The notes beneath the pieces are model-generated. The model saw only the letters and a program-made list of their open reading frames with translations, had not been told where the DNA came from and did no database searches. A stretch of DNA of 5,099 bases, taken from positions 1-5,099 of the forward strand of contig SSTA01000074.1 of NCBI GenBank assembly GCA_009469685.1. The letters run 5' to 3'. Position 1 is the stretch's first letter. The number at the start of each line of letters is the position of its first letter. The stretch comes from Azonexaceae bacterium (GTDB lineage Bacteria > Pseudomonadota > Gammaproteobacteria > Burkholderiales > Rhodocyclaceae). A program made the position numbers and the translations under genes. Below are positions 1 through 5,099 of the stretch, one piece after another.

Positions 1-552
1 CTTCTTGGCTACGCCCGCCGCTTCGGCAGCGGCATAAGCGATGCCCAATCGCAGCCAAAGGGAATTGGTCAGCGGTCCGTAGCGATAGATCTCCGATTTG
101 ACCACCTGACCGAGACTGGCGATCAGGCGGGTGCACAGGAGGGGCAGGGACTCCCGCAGACTGGCTGCCGCCCGGTCCTTTTCCTTGCTGAGCGCAAGAC
201 ACCTTTCGTAGGCCGCTGCCGCTTCCAGCCAGAACCCGTTGATCGCCTTGAACAACTTCTGCTCCTCGGCCCGGGCAAGACGGGGCGCCCGCAGATAGTC
301 GCGGGAGAGTTTGAAGACATGGCGCTGGGCCGCCTCGTCGAGTTCGCAAACGATTTCGTAGAGGCGGGTCGGCGGAAGGTCATCGGCCTCGCGAACCGAA
401 CCGAGCCAGTCCGTGATTTCGTCAAGCGCCTTTTGCGGACGGTCGTTCGGCAGCGCAGCGACGACCTTCCGGAATTCCTTGGCATCCGCCAAGGGATGAT
501 TGGATTTGTTCTGCCCGAAGAGTTCTCCGAGTTTCCCGATTTTCTCGAGCAT
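1..552 (-). CDS. Hypothetical helical cytosolic protein, 5' part only (C-terminus beyond window)
   Basis: I do not recognise this protein. The visible part is 184 codons with no stop, so the gene runs off the left edge. The start is well fixed: the frame has a TAG at 579-577, the ATG at 552 is the first start after it, and AAGGAG (565-560) lies 7 nt upstream. The sequence begins MLEKIGKLGELFG and has neither a signal peptide nor a membrane segment. It looks almost wholly alpha-helical: helices around residues 22-33, 38-55, 61-86 (with LDEAAQRHVFKLSRDYL at 71-87), 94-124 and 127-155. Charged and alanine-rich segments alternate, as in helical-repeat or scaffold-like proteins. It lies 63 bp downstream of the M17 peptidase gene on the same strand, so co-transcription is possible. 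A downstream domain outside the window may define its role. I am confident it is a real gene and have no basis for a function. Confidence 0.85.
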   Translation of the reverse strand, partial: MLEKIGKLGELFGQNKSNHPLADAKEFRKVVAALPNDRPQKALDEITDWLGSVREADDLPPTRLYEIVCELDEAAQRHVFKLSRDYLRAPRLARAEEQKLFKAINGFWLEAAAAYERCLALSKEKDRAAASLRESLPLLCTRLIASLGQVVKSEIYRYGPLTNSLWLRLGIAYAAAEAAGVAKK

Positions 553-559
553 TGCGCTT

Positions 560-565
560 CTCCTT
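560..565 (-). promoter_or_regulatory. Shine-Dalgarno of the hypothetical gene at 552
   Basis: Read on the minus strand this is AAGGAG, 7 nt before the ATG at 552. It is the strongest ribosome binding site in the window. With the in-frame TAG at 579-577 it decides the start of the partial gene. It sits only 3 nt from the base of the hairpin at 569-602. Confidence 0.85.
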
Positions 566-568
566 GTT

Positions 569-602
569 CCGGTCGCCTACCCAGGGAAAGGGTGGCGTCC
601 GG
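569..602 (-). other. Intergenic hairpin between M17 peptidase gene and downstream gene
   Basis: This is an imperfect inverted repeat with CCGG at 569-572 and 599-602, CGCC/GGCG at 574-577 and 594-597, and ACCC/GGGT at 579-582 and 590-593. That gives 12 base pairs, nearly all G-C, with one T-T mismatch (573/598) and one bulged T (578) around the 7-nt loop 583-589. In the direction of transcription it begins 13 nt after the peptidase stop codon and ends 3 nt before the next gene's Shine-Dalgarno. No T-run follows it on the minus strand, so it is not a standard intrinsic terminator. It could reduce read-through, protect the upstream mRNA 3' end, or mark a processing site. The structure is seen in the sequence; the role is inferred. 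Confidence 0.55.
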
Positions 603-615
603 CTGTCCCCGGCAG

Positions 616-2064
616 CTATTGTAACCGTTTGGACAAGAAGGCGAGTCCCCACGCAATGCCAAATCCCGTCTGATCCGAGACTATGCCTCCCAGGCCCCCT
701 TTGCATGCCGCGGCGGCCAAATCGACGTGAACCCATGGGCATTTCCCGACGAAGCGCGCAAGGAATCGGGCGCCCAGAATGTGGTCGGCATCGCTCTCCA
801 GAGTGCACTGCTTGACGTCGGCAACCTTGCTCTCGAGATCCGCTTCATAGTCCTCGTCCATCGGGAAGGCACACATCCGCTCCCCGCTGGCCCGGCCGGC
901 CGCAACGGCCGCCGCAGCCAGTTCGGCGTCGGGACTGAAGACGCCGCCGTACCGGGTACCCAAGGCGGTGATCAGACTGCCGGTGAGGGTGGCGAAGTCG
1001 AGCACCAGGTCGGGCTCGTCCCGCACCGCCAGGGCCAGGGTATCGGCCAAGACCATGCGTCCCTCGGCGTCGGTATGAACGACCTCGATGGTGGTGCCGT
1101 CGAGCGCCGTCACCACGTCGCCCTGGCGATAGGCGTCCGGCGAAATTTCGTTGCGGGCGATGGCCAGCCAGGCGTCTATCCTGAGCGGCAAGGCCAAACG
1201 CGTGGCGGCGAGCAGAATGCCCAGCACGACGGCCGACCCGGCCATGTCCTCGTGCATCCCGGCCATGGAGCGGGCGGGTTTCAGGTTATGGCCGCCCGTA
1301 TCGAAGCAGATACCCTTGCCGACCAGGGCCACCCTGGGGCCACCGCGAGCAGATTCGTAGGTCAGACGGACGATCGCCGCATCGCCGGCGACGCTCCCTT
1401 GGGCAACGGCAAGAAAGGCGCCGGCGCCGAGTTCCGCCAGGCGATCCTCGTCGAATTCCTCCAGACCCCATCCGAGGTCGTCGGCCATTTCGGCCAGGCG
1501 GTCACGATAGGCATCGGGAGTCAGGGTATTGGGGGGCAGTGCGACCAGGCTGCGCGCGACCACGCTCGCTTCCGCCAGAGCAGCCGCCTGGGCCGGCCAG
1601 CGGGCGGCACCCCAGAGGACCAGCCGTTCGAGCGCTTTCGGCGCATCGGTTCGCTTGCGATTGGGCAGCGGAGCACCATTGGCCAGACCGACGTAGGTCG
1701 CCAGGTCCGCGGCCACCGCGACGAAGCTTGCTTCGCCGTCGAGGACTACATGCACTGCCCGCGGTTCCTCCGCGAGCAGCAATTGAAACGCCTTGCGAAC
1801 GACGGTGAGTTGGTCGAAACGCGATGCCAGCGGGTCGACCATCGCCCAGACCCGCAGGGTACCGCCGACATCGGCCGCCAGGGGCGTTCTGGCAAGGCTG
1901 GGAAAAGTCTTTCCCCGGCGTTCCAGGGCTGCCGCGAGGGCGACGGAATCCGGACACCCAGGGAGCGGCGCTTCACCGGGCGGCAGGAGGGCAAGGACGT
2001 GGGACATTCCGGCCAGGGCCTGCACATCAGGCAGAAGGGCGGTCGTTTCCAGTTGGGCGAGCAT
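616..2064 (-). CDS. Leucyl aminopeptidase family protein (peptidase family M17)
   Basis: This is a two-metal cytosolic aminopeptidase that removes N-terminal residues from peptides; family members are usually hexamers. With the start at 2064 it has 482 residues, close to the roughly 500 of E. coli PepA. The C-terminal catalytic domain (from about residue 165) holds the full M17 set: VGKG with K250, FDTGG with D255, LKP with K262, HEDMAGSA with D273, and TDAEGR with D332, E334 and R336. Spacing between these residues is identical to E. coli K270, D275, K282, D293, D352, E354 and R356. The N-terminal domain (1-160) is divergent. Near the C-terminus KQCTLESDADHILGARFL (418-435) replaces PepA's GRPGGAITAGCFL, marking a subfamily distinct from classical PepA, so I give no symbol. 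An in-frame ATG at 2106 would add 14 residues, but it lies upstream of the likely promoter. The ATG at 2064, with AGGA 6 nt before it, is preferred. The stop is TAG at 618-616. Confidence 0.93.
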   Translation of the reverse strand: MLAQLETTALLPDVQALAGMSHVLALLPPGEAPLPGCPDSVALAAALERRGKTFPSLARTPLAADVGGTLRVWAMVDPLASRFDQLTVVRKAFQLLLAEEPRAVHVVLDGEASFVAVAADLATYVGLANGAPLPNRKRTDAPKALERLVLWGAARWPAQAAALAEASVVARSLVALPPNTLTPDAYRDRLAEMADDLGWGLEEFDEDRLAELGAGAFLAVAQGSVAGDAAIVRLTYESARGGPRVALVGKGICFDTGGHNLKPARSMAGMHEDMAGSAVVLGILLAATRLALPLRIDAWLAIARNEISPDAYRQGDVVTALDGTTIEVVHTDAEGRMVLADTLALAVRDEPDLVLDFATLTGSLITALGTRYGGVFSPDAELAAAAVAAGRASGERMCAFPMDEDYEADLESKVADVKQCTLESDADHILGARFLARFVGKCPWVHVDLAAAACKGGLGGIVSDQTGFGIAWGLAFLSKRLQ

Positions 2065-2070
2065 GTAGAA

Positions 2071-2074
2071 TCCT
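2071..2074 (-). promoter_or_regulatory. Shine-Dalgarno deciding the M17 peptidase start
   Basis: AGGA on the minus strand lies 6 nt before the ATG at 2064. The two upstream in-frame ATGs (2106 and 2094) have no comparable site, and both lie upstream of the expected transcription start. The site therefore supports the 482-residue protein over a 496-residue one. Confidence 0.65.
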
Positions 2075-2092
2075 GTTTTCGTTTTCGCCGGC

Positions 2093-2098
2093 ATTATA
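2093..2098 (-). promoter_or_regulatory. Sigma70-type -10 box (TATAAT) for the M17 peptidase gene
   Basis: The minus strand reads a perfect consensus TATAAT at 2098-2093. Transcription would start near 2086, giving a leader of about 21 nt that contains the AGGA at 2074-2071 and ends at the ATG at 2064. The geometry is coherent. The -35 region would fall inside the first codons of thyA. The best hexamer at 17-bp spacing (2121-2116, TCGAGG) matches TTGACA at only 3 of 6 positions, and there is no TGn extension. Recognition may therefore be weak or need an activator. Confidence 0.55.
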
Positions 2099-2100
2099 GT
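2095..2100 (+). promoter_or_regulatory. Candidate -10 box (TATAGT) for thyA, overlapping the opposing -10
   Basis: TATAGT matches the -10 consensus at five of six positions. It overlaps the opposing TATAAT by four bases. If used, transcription would start at about 2105-2108, at or next to the thyA ATG (2105), giving a leaderless or nearly leaderless mRNA. This fits the absence of any Shine-Dalgarno-like purine run in the 20 nt before the ATG. No good -35 is visible (CCTGTT at 2072-2077). The thyA promoter could instead lie farther upstream inside the peptidase gene. Confidence 0.35.
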
Positions 2101-2104
2101 CGCC

Positions 2105-2920
2105 ATGCAGCCCTACCTCGATCTGATGCGCCATGTGCTTGAAAATGGCCACGACAAATCCGACCGCACGGGAACGGGAACGCGCTCGGTCTTCGGCTGG
2201 CAGTTGCGCTTCGACCTTGCCCGGGGCTTCCCCCTGGTGACCACCAAGAAGCTCCATCTCAAGTCGATCATCCACGAGCTCCTTTGGTTCCTTCAAGGGG
2301 ACACCAATATCCGCTATCTGAAAGAACACGGCGTCCGCATCTGGGACGAGTGGGCCGATGGCGACGGTGAACTGGGGCCGGTCTACGGCAAGCAATGGCG
2401 CCGCTGGGAGACACCGGACGGCCGCAACATCGACCAGATCGCCCAACTGGTCGATGGCTTGAAACGCAACCCGGATTCCCGCCGCCATCTGGTCAGTGCC
2501 TGGAATCCCGCCGACGTCGAGCGCATGGCCCTGCCCCCCTGCCATTGCCTCTTTCAGTTCTACGTCGCGCCGTCCGCCGCGCCGGGTCGCCGCCCCCGCC
2601 TGTCTTGCCAGCTCTATCAGCGCAGCGCGGACATCTTCCTCGGCGTGCCCTTCAATATCGCCTCCTATGCCCTGCTGACTCTCATGGTGGCCCAGATCTG
2701 CGATTACGAGCCCGGCGATTTCGTCCACACCTTCGGCGACGCCCACCTGTACAGCAATCACTTCGAGCAGGCGAGCCTCCAGCTTTCCCGGGAACCCCGG
2801 CCTCTGCCGACCATGGCGCTCAATCCGGACGTCCGCGACCTCTTCGATTTCCGGTACGACGATTTCCAGCTCGAAGGCTACGATCCCCACCCCCATATCC
2901 CGGCTCCCGTGGCCGTCTGA
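2105..2920 (+). CDS. thyA: Thymidylate synthase ThyA
   Basis: ThyA methylates dUMP to dTMP in the cytosol. It uses 5,10-methylenetetrahydrofolate as both one-carbon donor and reductant, yielding dihydrofolate. The 271-residue protein aligns with E. coli ThyA (264) from the first residue, so the ATG at 2105 is right. Key residues are present: R21 in DRTGTGT, the phosphate-binding pair R126-R127 in RRHLVSAWN, the nucleophile C146 in LPPCHC, and Q172, S174 and D176 in [13 protein letters not shown]184 in [10 protein letters not shown] and H214/Y216 in DAHLYSNH are also there. The C-terminus ends in APVAV, matching APVAI, whose last residues close the active site. The seven extra residues compared with E. 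coli lie in one loop (about 155-165, between FQFYVA and LSCQLYQ), rich in Pro, Ala and Arg. There is no obvious ribosome binding site. folA, a frequent partner, does not follow within the window; a Sel1-repeat gene does, 87 bp downstream. Confidence 0.98.
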   Translation: MQPYLDLMRHVLENGHDKSDRTGTGTRSVFGWQLRFDLARGFPLVTTKKLHLKSIIHELLWFLQGDTNIRYLKEHGVRIWDEWADGDGELGPVYGKQWRRWETPDGRNIDQIAQLVDGLKRNPDSRRHLVSAWNPADVERMALPPCHCLFQFYVAPSAAPGRRPRLSCQLYQRSADIFLGVPFNIASYALLTLMVAQICDYEPGDFVHTFGDAHLYSNHFEQASLQLSREPRPLPTMALNPDVRDLFDFRYDDFQLEGYDPHPHIPAPVAV

Positions 2921-2923
2921 GTC

Positions 2924-2975
2924 CAGCGCGCTGAACCGACTCGTCGCGCAGCGGTCCACCAGGCACGGGTTCAGC
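2924..2975 (+). repeat. Inverted repeats in the thyA / Sel1 gene spacer
   Basis: The 87-bp spacer contains GCTGAACC (2930-2937) and its exact complement GGTTCAGC (2968-2975), separated by 30 nt. The left arm overlaps a perfect 10-bp palindrome CAGCGCGCTG (2924-2933). A competing 5-bp pairing, CGCTG (2929-2933) with CAGCG (2949-2953), is also possible. The loop is long and no T-run follows, so this is not a classical terminator. It may be a folded leader or trailer, or chance. AAGGA at 2999-3003, the binding site of the next gene, lies outside the repeat. Confidence 0.3.
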
Positions 2976-3007
2976 CCGCACGCCCGTTTCGATCACCCAA
3001 GGAATCC

Positions 3008-3811
3008 ATGCGTCACTCTGCCTTTGCCGCTTTCCTCCTCGCCCTGCTGGCACTCCCGGCGCTGGCGCAGGACAGTACCGCCGAAGACTGGATCAGGAAT
3101 CCGGCCATGGGCAATTACAAGGCCTATGCCGAATTCAAGATGGCCCGCTACGACAGCGCCCGCCATATCTGGGAGGTGCTCGCCGGCCTGGGCAATCCGG
3201 ACGCCCTGTTCAATCTCGGCATCCTGGCCGAGGATGGCCTGGGCGAAGCGCGGGACATGAAAAAGGCCGAGGCCCTCTACGTCGCGGCTGCCAATGCCGG
3301 CGGCTTCAAGGCCCAATATCGGCTGGGCATGCTCTACAGCAGCGACGGCCCGGTTCCCCGGGACCTGGAGAAGGCCCGCCACTACTTGAGCCTCGCCGCC
3401 GAAGGCGGCGACCGCGAAGCCATTGCCCGCCTGGCCAGCCTGGACCGGCCCGATCGCCCTCCCACCGACTTCGAGCGGGCGGAAATGCTCAGCAGCTCGG
3501 GCCGCCATGGAGAAGCCGCCGTGCTCTACCGCAATCTGGCCGAAGCCGGCAACGCCACGGCGCGGACCCGGCTTGCCTGGATGTACGAAGCGGGGCGCGG
3601 CGTAGACCGCAATCTGGACGAGGCGGCGCGGCTGTTCTCGCTGTCGGCCGAAGCGGGGGACGCCGAAGCCCAATACGCCCTGGCGGTCATGTATCGCACC
3701 GGCCGCGGCAAACCCCGGGATGCGGATACCAGCCTGGTCTGGTTGCGCAAGGCGGCCGCCCAGCGTTATCCAGCGGCGGTCGCTGCCCTGGCCGCCGAAT
3801 CCGCACGCTGA
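3008..3811 (+). CDS. Exported Sel1-like repeat (SLR/TPR-type) protein
   Basis: The 267-residue protein starts with a clear Sec signal peptide: MRH, a hydrophobic run at residues 5-16, then ALA before QD, so signal peptidase I would cut after A20. The mature protein is probably periplasmic. It is built from Sel1-type helix-turn-helix repeats with the signature A..LG.(M/L)Y..G.G...D...A...(Y/W)...A...G. Clear units lie at about residues 62-98, 99-134, 181-217 and 218-254. Degenerate units lie at about 46-61 and 166-180. Such repeats are protein-binding scaffolds; members are known in envelope, signalling and secretion contexts, but the partner here cannot be read from sequence. No catalytic motif or transmembrane segment follows the signal. 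The start has AAGGA at 2999-3003, 4 nt from the ATG. It lies between thyA and glk on the same strand, with gaps of 87 and 93 bp, too wide to imply tight coupling. Confidence 0.9.
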   Translation: MRHSAFAAFLLALLALPALAQDSTAEDWIRNPAMGNYKAYAEFKMARYDSARHIWEVLAGLGNPDALFNLGILAEDGLGEARDMKKAEALYVAAANAGGFKAQYRLGMLYSSDGPVPRDLEKARHYLSLAAEGGDREAIARLASLDRPDRPPTDFERAEMLSSSGRHGEAAVLYRNLAEAGNATARTRLAWMYEAGRGVDRNLDEAARLFSLSAEAGDAEAQYALAVMYRTGRGKPRDADTSLVWLRKAAAQRYPAAVAALAAESAR

Positions 3812-3825
3812 TGCGGCCCGCCGCA
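3801..3825 (+). other. Alternative hairpins over the Sel1 gene stop codon
   Basis: TGCGG (3812-3816), right after the TGA stop (3809-3811), can pair with CCGCA upstream (3801-3805, 6-nt loop holding the stop) or with a second CCGCA downstream (3821-3825, 4-nt loop CCCG). The two pairings exclude each other. Stems are only 5 bp, and only a short TTT (3833-3835) follows, so termination would be weak at best. The rest of the gap to glk (3826-3904) shows no convincing promoter. Confidence 0.25.
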
Positions 3826-3904
3826 CCTCTGCTTTCGCCAATGGGACATCGGCCTCGCAAGCCGTTTTCGCCCTACCCTCGACCGACCTGATCAGGAACG
3901 CCAG

Positions 3905-4858
3905 ATGTCCACGACCACACTCCTCGGCGGCGATCTCGGTGGTACCAAGACGCTGATGGCCTTGGTGGAAGTCAATCGCGGCTACCCCGAGATCGTTCGG
4001 GAAAAGCGCTACGCGAGCGGCGAATTCGACCTCTTCGAGGAAATCCTGGCGGACTTCGTCCAGGGCTACAACCGGCCCGTGACCTCCGCCTGCCTGGGAG
4101 TCGCCGGTCCGATCGACGGGCGCCGCGCCAAACTGACCTATCTCCCCTGGCAACTCGACGCCGACGCGCTGCAGAAGCGCTTCGCCTTGGGCCAGCTCGT
4201 CCTGGCCAACGACTTCGCGGCCGCAGCCCATGGCATCGACCGCCTTTCCGGTACGGCGCTATTCACTATCCAGGACGGCATTCCCCGGGGCCGGGCGCCG
4301 CGGGTGATCATCGGGGCAGGAACCGGCCTCGGGGTCGCCGGCCTGGCCTGGGACGGAAGCCGCTATCAAGTCATTCCCGGCGAAGGAGGCCACGGCGGAT
4401 TCTCTCCCCAGACCGCCGAGCAAAGGGCGCTGGCCACCTTCCTGGCCGAGCGCCAGGGCCGGGTGACGGCCGAGGACGTCATTTCCGGCCCGGGTTTGGC
4501 TCGCATCCACACCTTTCTCACGGGAAACGATCTGACCCCCGCAGCGATCGGCTCGGCGGCGCTCGCAGGTGACGAGGAGGCCCGCAGGACCGTCACTTTC
4601 TGGCTGGGTGCCTTCGGTGCCTTTGCCGGCGACCTTGCGCTGCAGTGGCTCGCCCGGGGCGGGGTCTATCTGGCGGGCGGCGTCGCCGCCAAGCTGCTCG
4701 CGGAACTTCCCCTGGACCCCTTCGTCGCCGCCTTCCGCGACAAGCGCGAGCACCGCTCCCTGGCGGAACAGATGCCGGTCCAGCTCATTCGGGACGAACG
4801 CCTGGGACTCCTGGGCGCCCTGACCCTCGCCGGCCGGCAGGCCGGACTGACGTTCTGA
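3905..4858 (+). CDS. glk: Glucokinase (ATP-dependent, Glk family)
   Basis: Glk phosphorylates free glucose with ATP to glucose-6-phosphate in the cytosol, feeding glycolysis or, through glucose-1-phosphate, glycogen synthesis. The 317 residues match the E. coli-type Glk family (321 in E. coli). Motifs in order: ATP phosphate-1 loop GGDLGGTKT (8-16), GVAGPIDG (65-72), LANDFAAAAHGI (100-111) with catalytic base D103, phosphate-2 loop IGAGTGLGVA (136-145), and the glucose-binding PGEGGHGGFSP (158-168) with E160 and H163. E190 in TAEDVISGPGL and the adenosine motif GGVYLAGGVAAK (252-263) follow. Residues 103, 160, 163 and 190 correspond to E. coli D100, E157, H160 and E187. There is no CXCGXXGC zinc motif, so it is not a ROK-type kinase. 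The start is supported by AGGA (3894-3897), 7 nt before the ATG. It is convergent with glgB, which suits a shared glucose/glycogen role. Confidence 0.96.
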   Translation: MSTTTLLGGDLGGTKTLMALVEVNRGYPEIVREKRYASGEFDLFEEILADFVQGYNRPVTSACLGVAGPIDGRRAKLTYLPWQLDADALQKRFALGQLVLANDFAAAAHGIDRLSGTALFTIQDGIPRGRAPRVIIGAGTGLGVAGLAWDGSRYQVIPGEGGHGGFSPQTAEQRALATFLAERQGRVTAEDVISGPGLARIHTFLTGNDLTPAAIGSAALAGDEEARRTVTFWLGAFGAFAGDLALQWLARGGVYLAGGVAAKLLAELPLDPFVAAFRDKREHRSLAEQMPVQLIRDERLGLLGALTLAGRQAGLTF

Positions 4859-4866
4859 AACCGCCG

Positions 4867-4886
4867 CGCGCCGTTTCGACGGCGCG
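4867..4886. terminator. GC-rich UUCG-loop hairpin between convergent glk and glgB
   Basis: CGCGCCGT (4867-4874) and ACGGCGCG (4879-4886) form a perfect 8-bp stem around the tetraloop TTCG. The hairpin begins 8 nt after the glk stop and lies 33 nt beyond the glgB stop, inside the 61-bp convergent gap. No T-run follows on the plus strand, and only TTT follows on the minus strand (4860-4858). It is therefore a candidate bidirectional terminator or 3'-end stabiliser of the poorly U-tailed kind, not a canonical one. Confidence 0.5.
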
Positions 4887-4919
4887 GGTGAAGGACCAGC
4901 CCTCGCCGGGCCGGCACGA

Positions 4920-5099
4920 TTACCCGGCCGGCACCAGTACGACGCATCCCAGGGGCGGCAGGGCCAGGGTAAGGGACGCCGGCTGACTCATCCAGGGCTC
5001 GTCCCAGGCGACGAGTCCAAGGCCGTTGCCCCAATTGCTGCCGCCGTAGTGGGCTGAATCGCTGTTGAACACCTCCCGATAGGGGCCGCTGCGAGGCAC
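4920..5099 (-). CDS. glgB: 1,4-alpha-glucan branching enzyme GlgB, C-terminal 59 residues only
   Basis: GlgB makes alpha-1,6 branches in glycogen. Only the extreme C-terminus lies in the window; the gene enters from the right edge and ends with TAA at 4922-4920. The segment GPYREVFNSDSAHYGGSNWGN (visible residues 5-25) matches the GlgB C-terminal pattern, which in E. coli reads [20 protein letters not shown]. The end, SLTLALPPLGCVVLV, matches E. coli SLSLTLPPLATIWLV. This is the last part of the beta-sandwich domain that follows the GH13 catalytic barrel, so no catalytic residue is visible here. The family is usually about 630-730 residues, so nine tenths of the gene is outside. It converges on glk, whose product leads to the ADP-glucose used for glycogen. 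Other GH13 enzymes share a similar end domain, but the NSDS.HY.GSN.GN block is typical of GlgB. Confidence 0.88.
   Translation of the reverse strand: MPRSGPYREVFNSDSAHYGGSNWGNGLGLVAWDEPWMSQPASLTLALPPLGCVVLVPAG

Noticed and set aside
123..662. Minus-strand open frame of 179 codons over the unknown partial gene
   Set aside because: It is out of frame with the well-initiated gene at 552, is rich in Arg, Ser and Pro, has no ribosome binding site, and overlaps the end of the peptidase gene.
727..2142. Open frame of 471 codons on the plus strand, opposite the M17 peptidase gene
   Set aside because: The minus-strand frame has a complete catalytic motif set. The opposite frame has no recognisable domain, is rich in Gly, Gln, Arg and His as antisense of a GC-rich gene usually is, and would run into thyA.
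2027..2959. Open frame of 310 codons on the minus strand, opposite thyA
   Set aside because: It covers thyA, whose identity is certain. Long stop-free antisense frames are expected where third positions are mostly G or C.
2924..2990. Possible intrinsic terminator after thyA
   Set aside because: The 8-bp inverted repeat has a 30-nt loop and no following T-run (only TTT at 2986-2988), so I list it as an inverted repeat and not as a terminator.
2993..4231. Open frame of 412 codons on the minus strand, opposite the Sel1 gene and the start of glk
   Set aside because: It spans two well-supported genes and the gap between them, has no recognisable domain, and its composition (Gly, Ala, Val, Gln, Arg) is typical of an antisense shadow.
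4666..5034. Minus-strand open frame of 122 codons across the glk/glgB junction
   Set aside because: It reads glgB in the wrong frame and continues antisense through the end of glk. The frame that matches GlgB stops at 4920.
1..5099. Mobile element, defence system, CRISPR array, riboswitch or tRNA
   Set aside because: No transposase, integrase, terminal repeats, regularly spaced repeats, cloverleaf or known aptamer pattern was seen on either strand. Gene content and composition look uniform and chromosomal.

Overview
The window is a GC-rich (about two-thirds G+C by eye), densely packed bacterial chromosome segment of ordinary housekeeping type. It holds six genes, four complete and two cut by the window edges. 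GC content, codon bias and the look of the ThyA, M17 peptidase and glucokinase sequences suggest a betaproteobacterium, perhaps near Rhodocyclales. That placement is an inference from sequence style, not a search result. I see no tRNA, rRNA, insertion sequence, prophage, CRISPR array or origin.

Left part (1-2064, minus strand). A complete cytosolic M17 leucyl-aminopeptidase-family gene (2064-616) is followed after 63 bp by the 5' part of a helical protein I do not recognise (552 to the window edge). The gap between them holds a strong imperfect hairpin just before the second gene's ribosome binding site.

Middle (2065-3007). A 40-bp divergent spacer separates the peptidase from thyA (thymidylate synthase, 2105-2920). 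It carries a perfect TATAAT for the peptidase. Overlapping it on the other strand is a TATAGT, placed so that thyA mRNA may begin almost at its start codon.

Right part (3008-5099). An exported Sel1-repeat protein (3008-3811) and a glucokinase glk (3905-4858) follow on the plus strand. The last 59 codons of a convergent glycogen branching enzyme gene, glgB, enter from the right edge (5099-4920). glk supplies glucose-6-phosphate and glgB branches glycogen, so this end looks like the edge of a sugar/glycogen-storage region. A GC-rich UUCG-loop hairpin lies between the two convergent genes.

No undescribed system is evident. The most interesting points are the overlapping divergent promoter with a possibly leaderless thyA, the hairpin at 569-602, and the unidentified partial gene. 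All intergenic gaps are under 100 bp.
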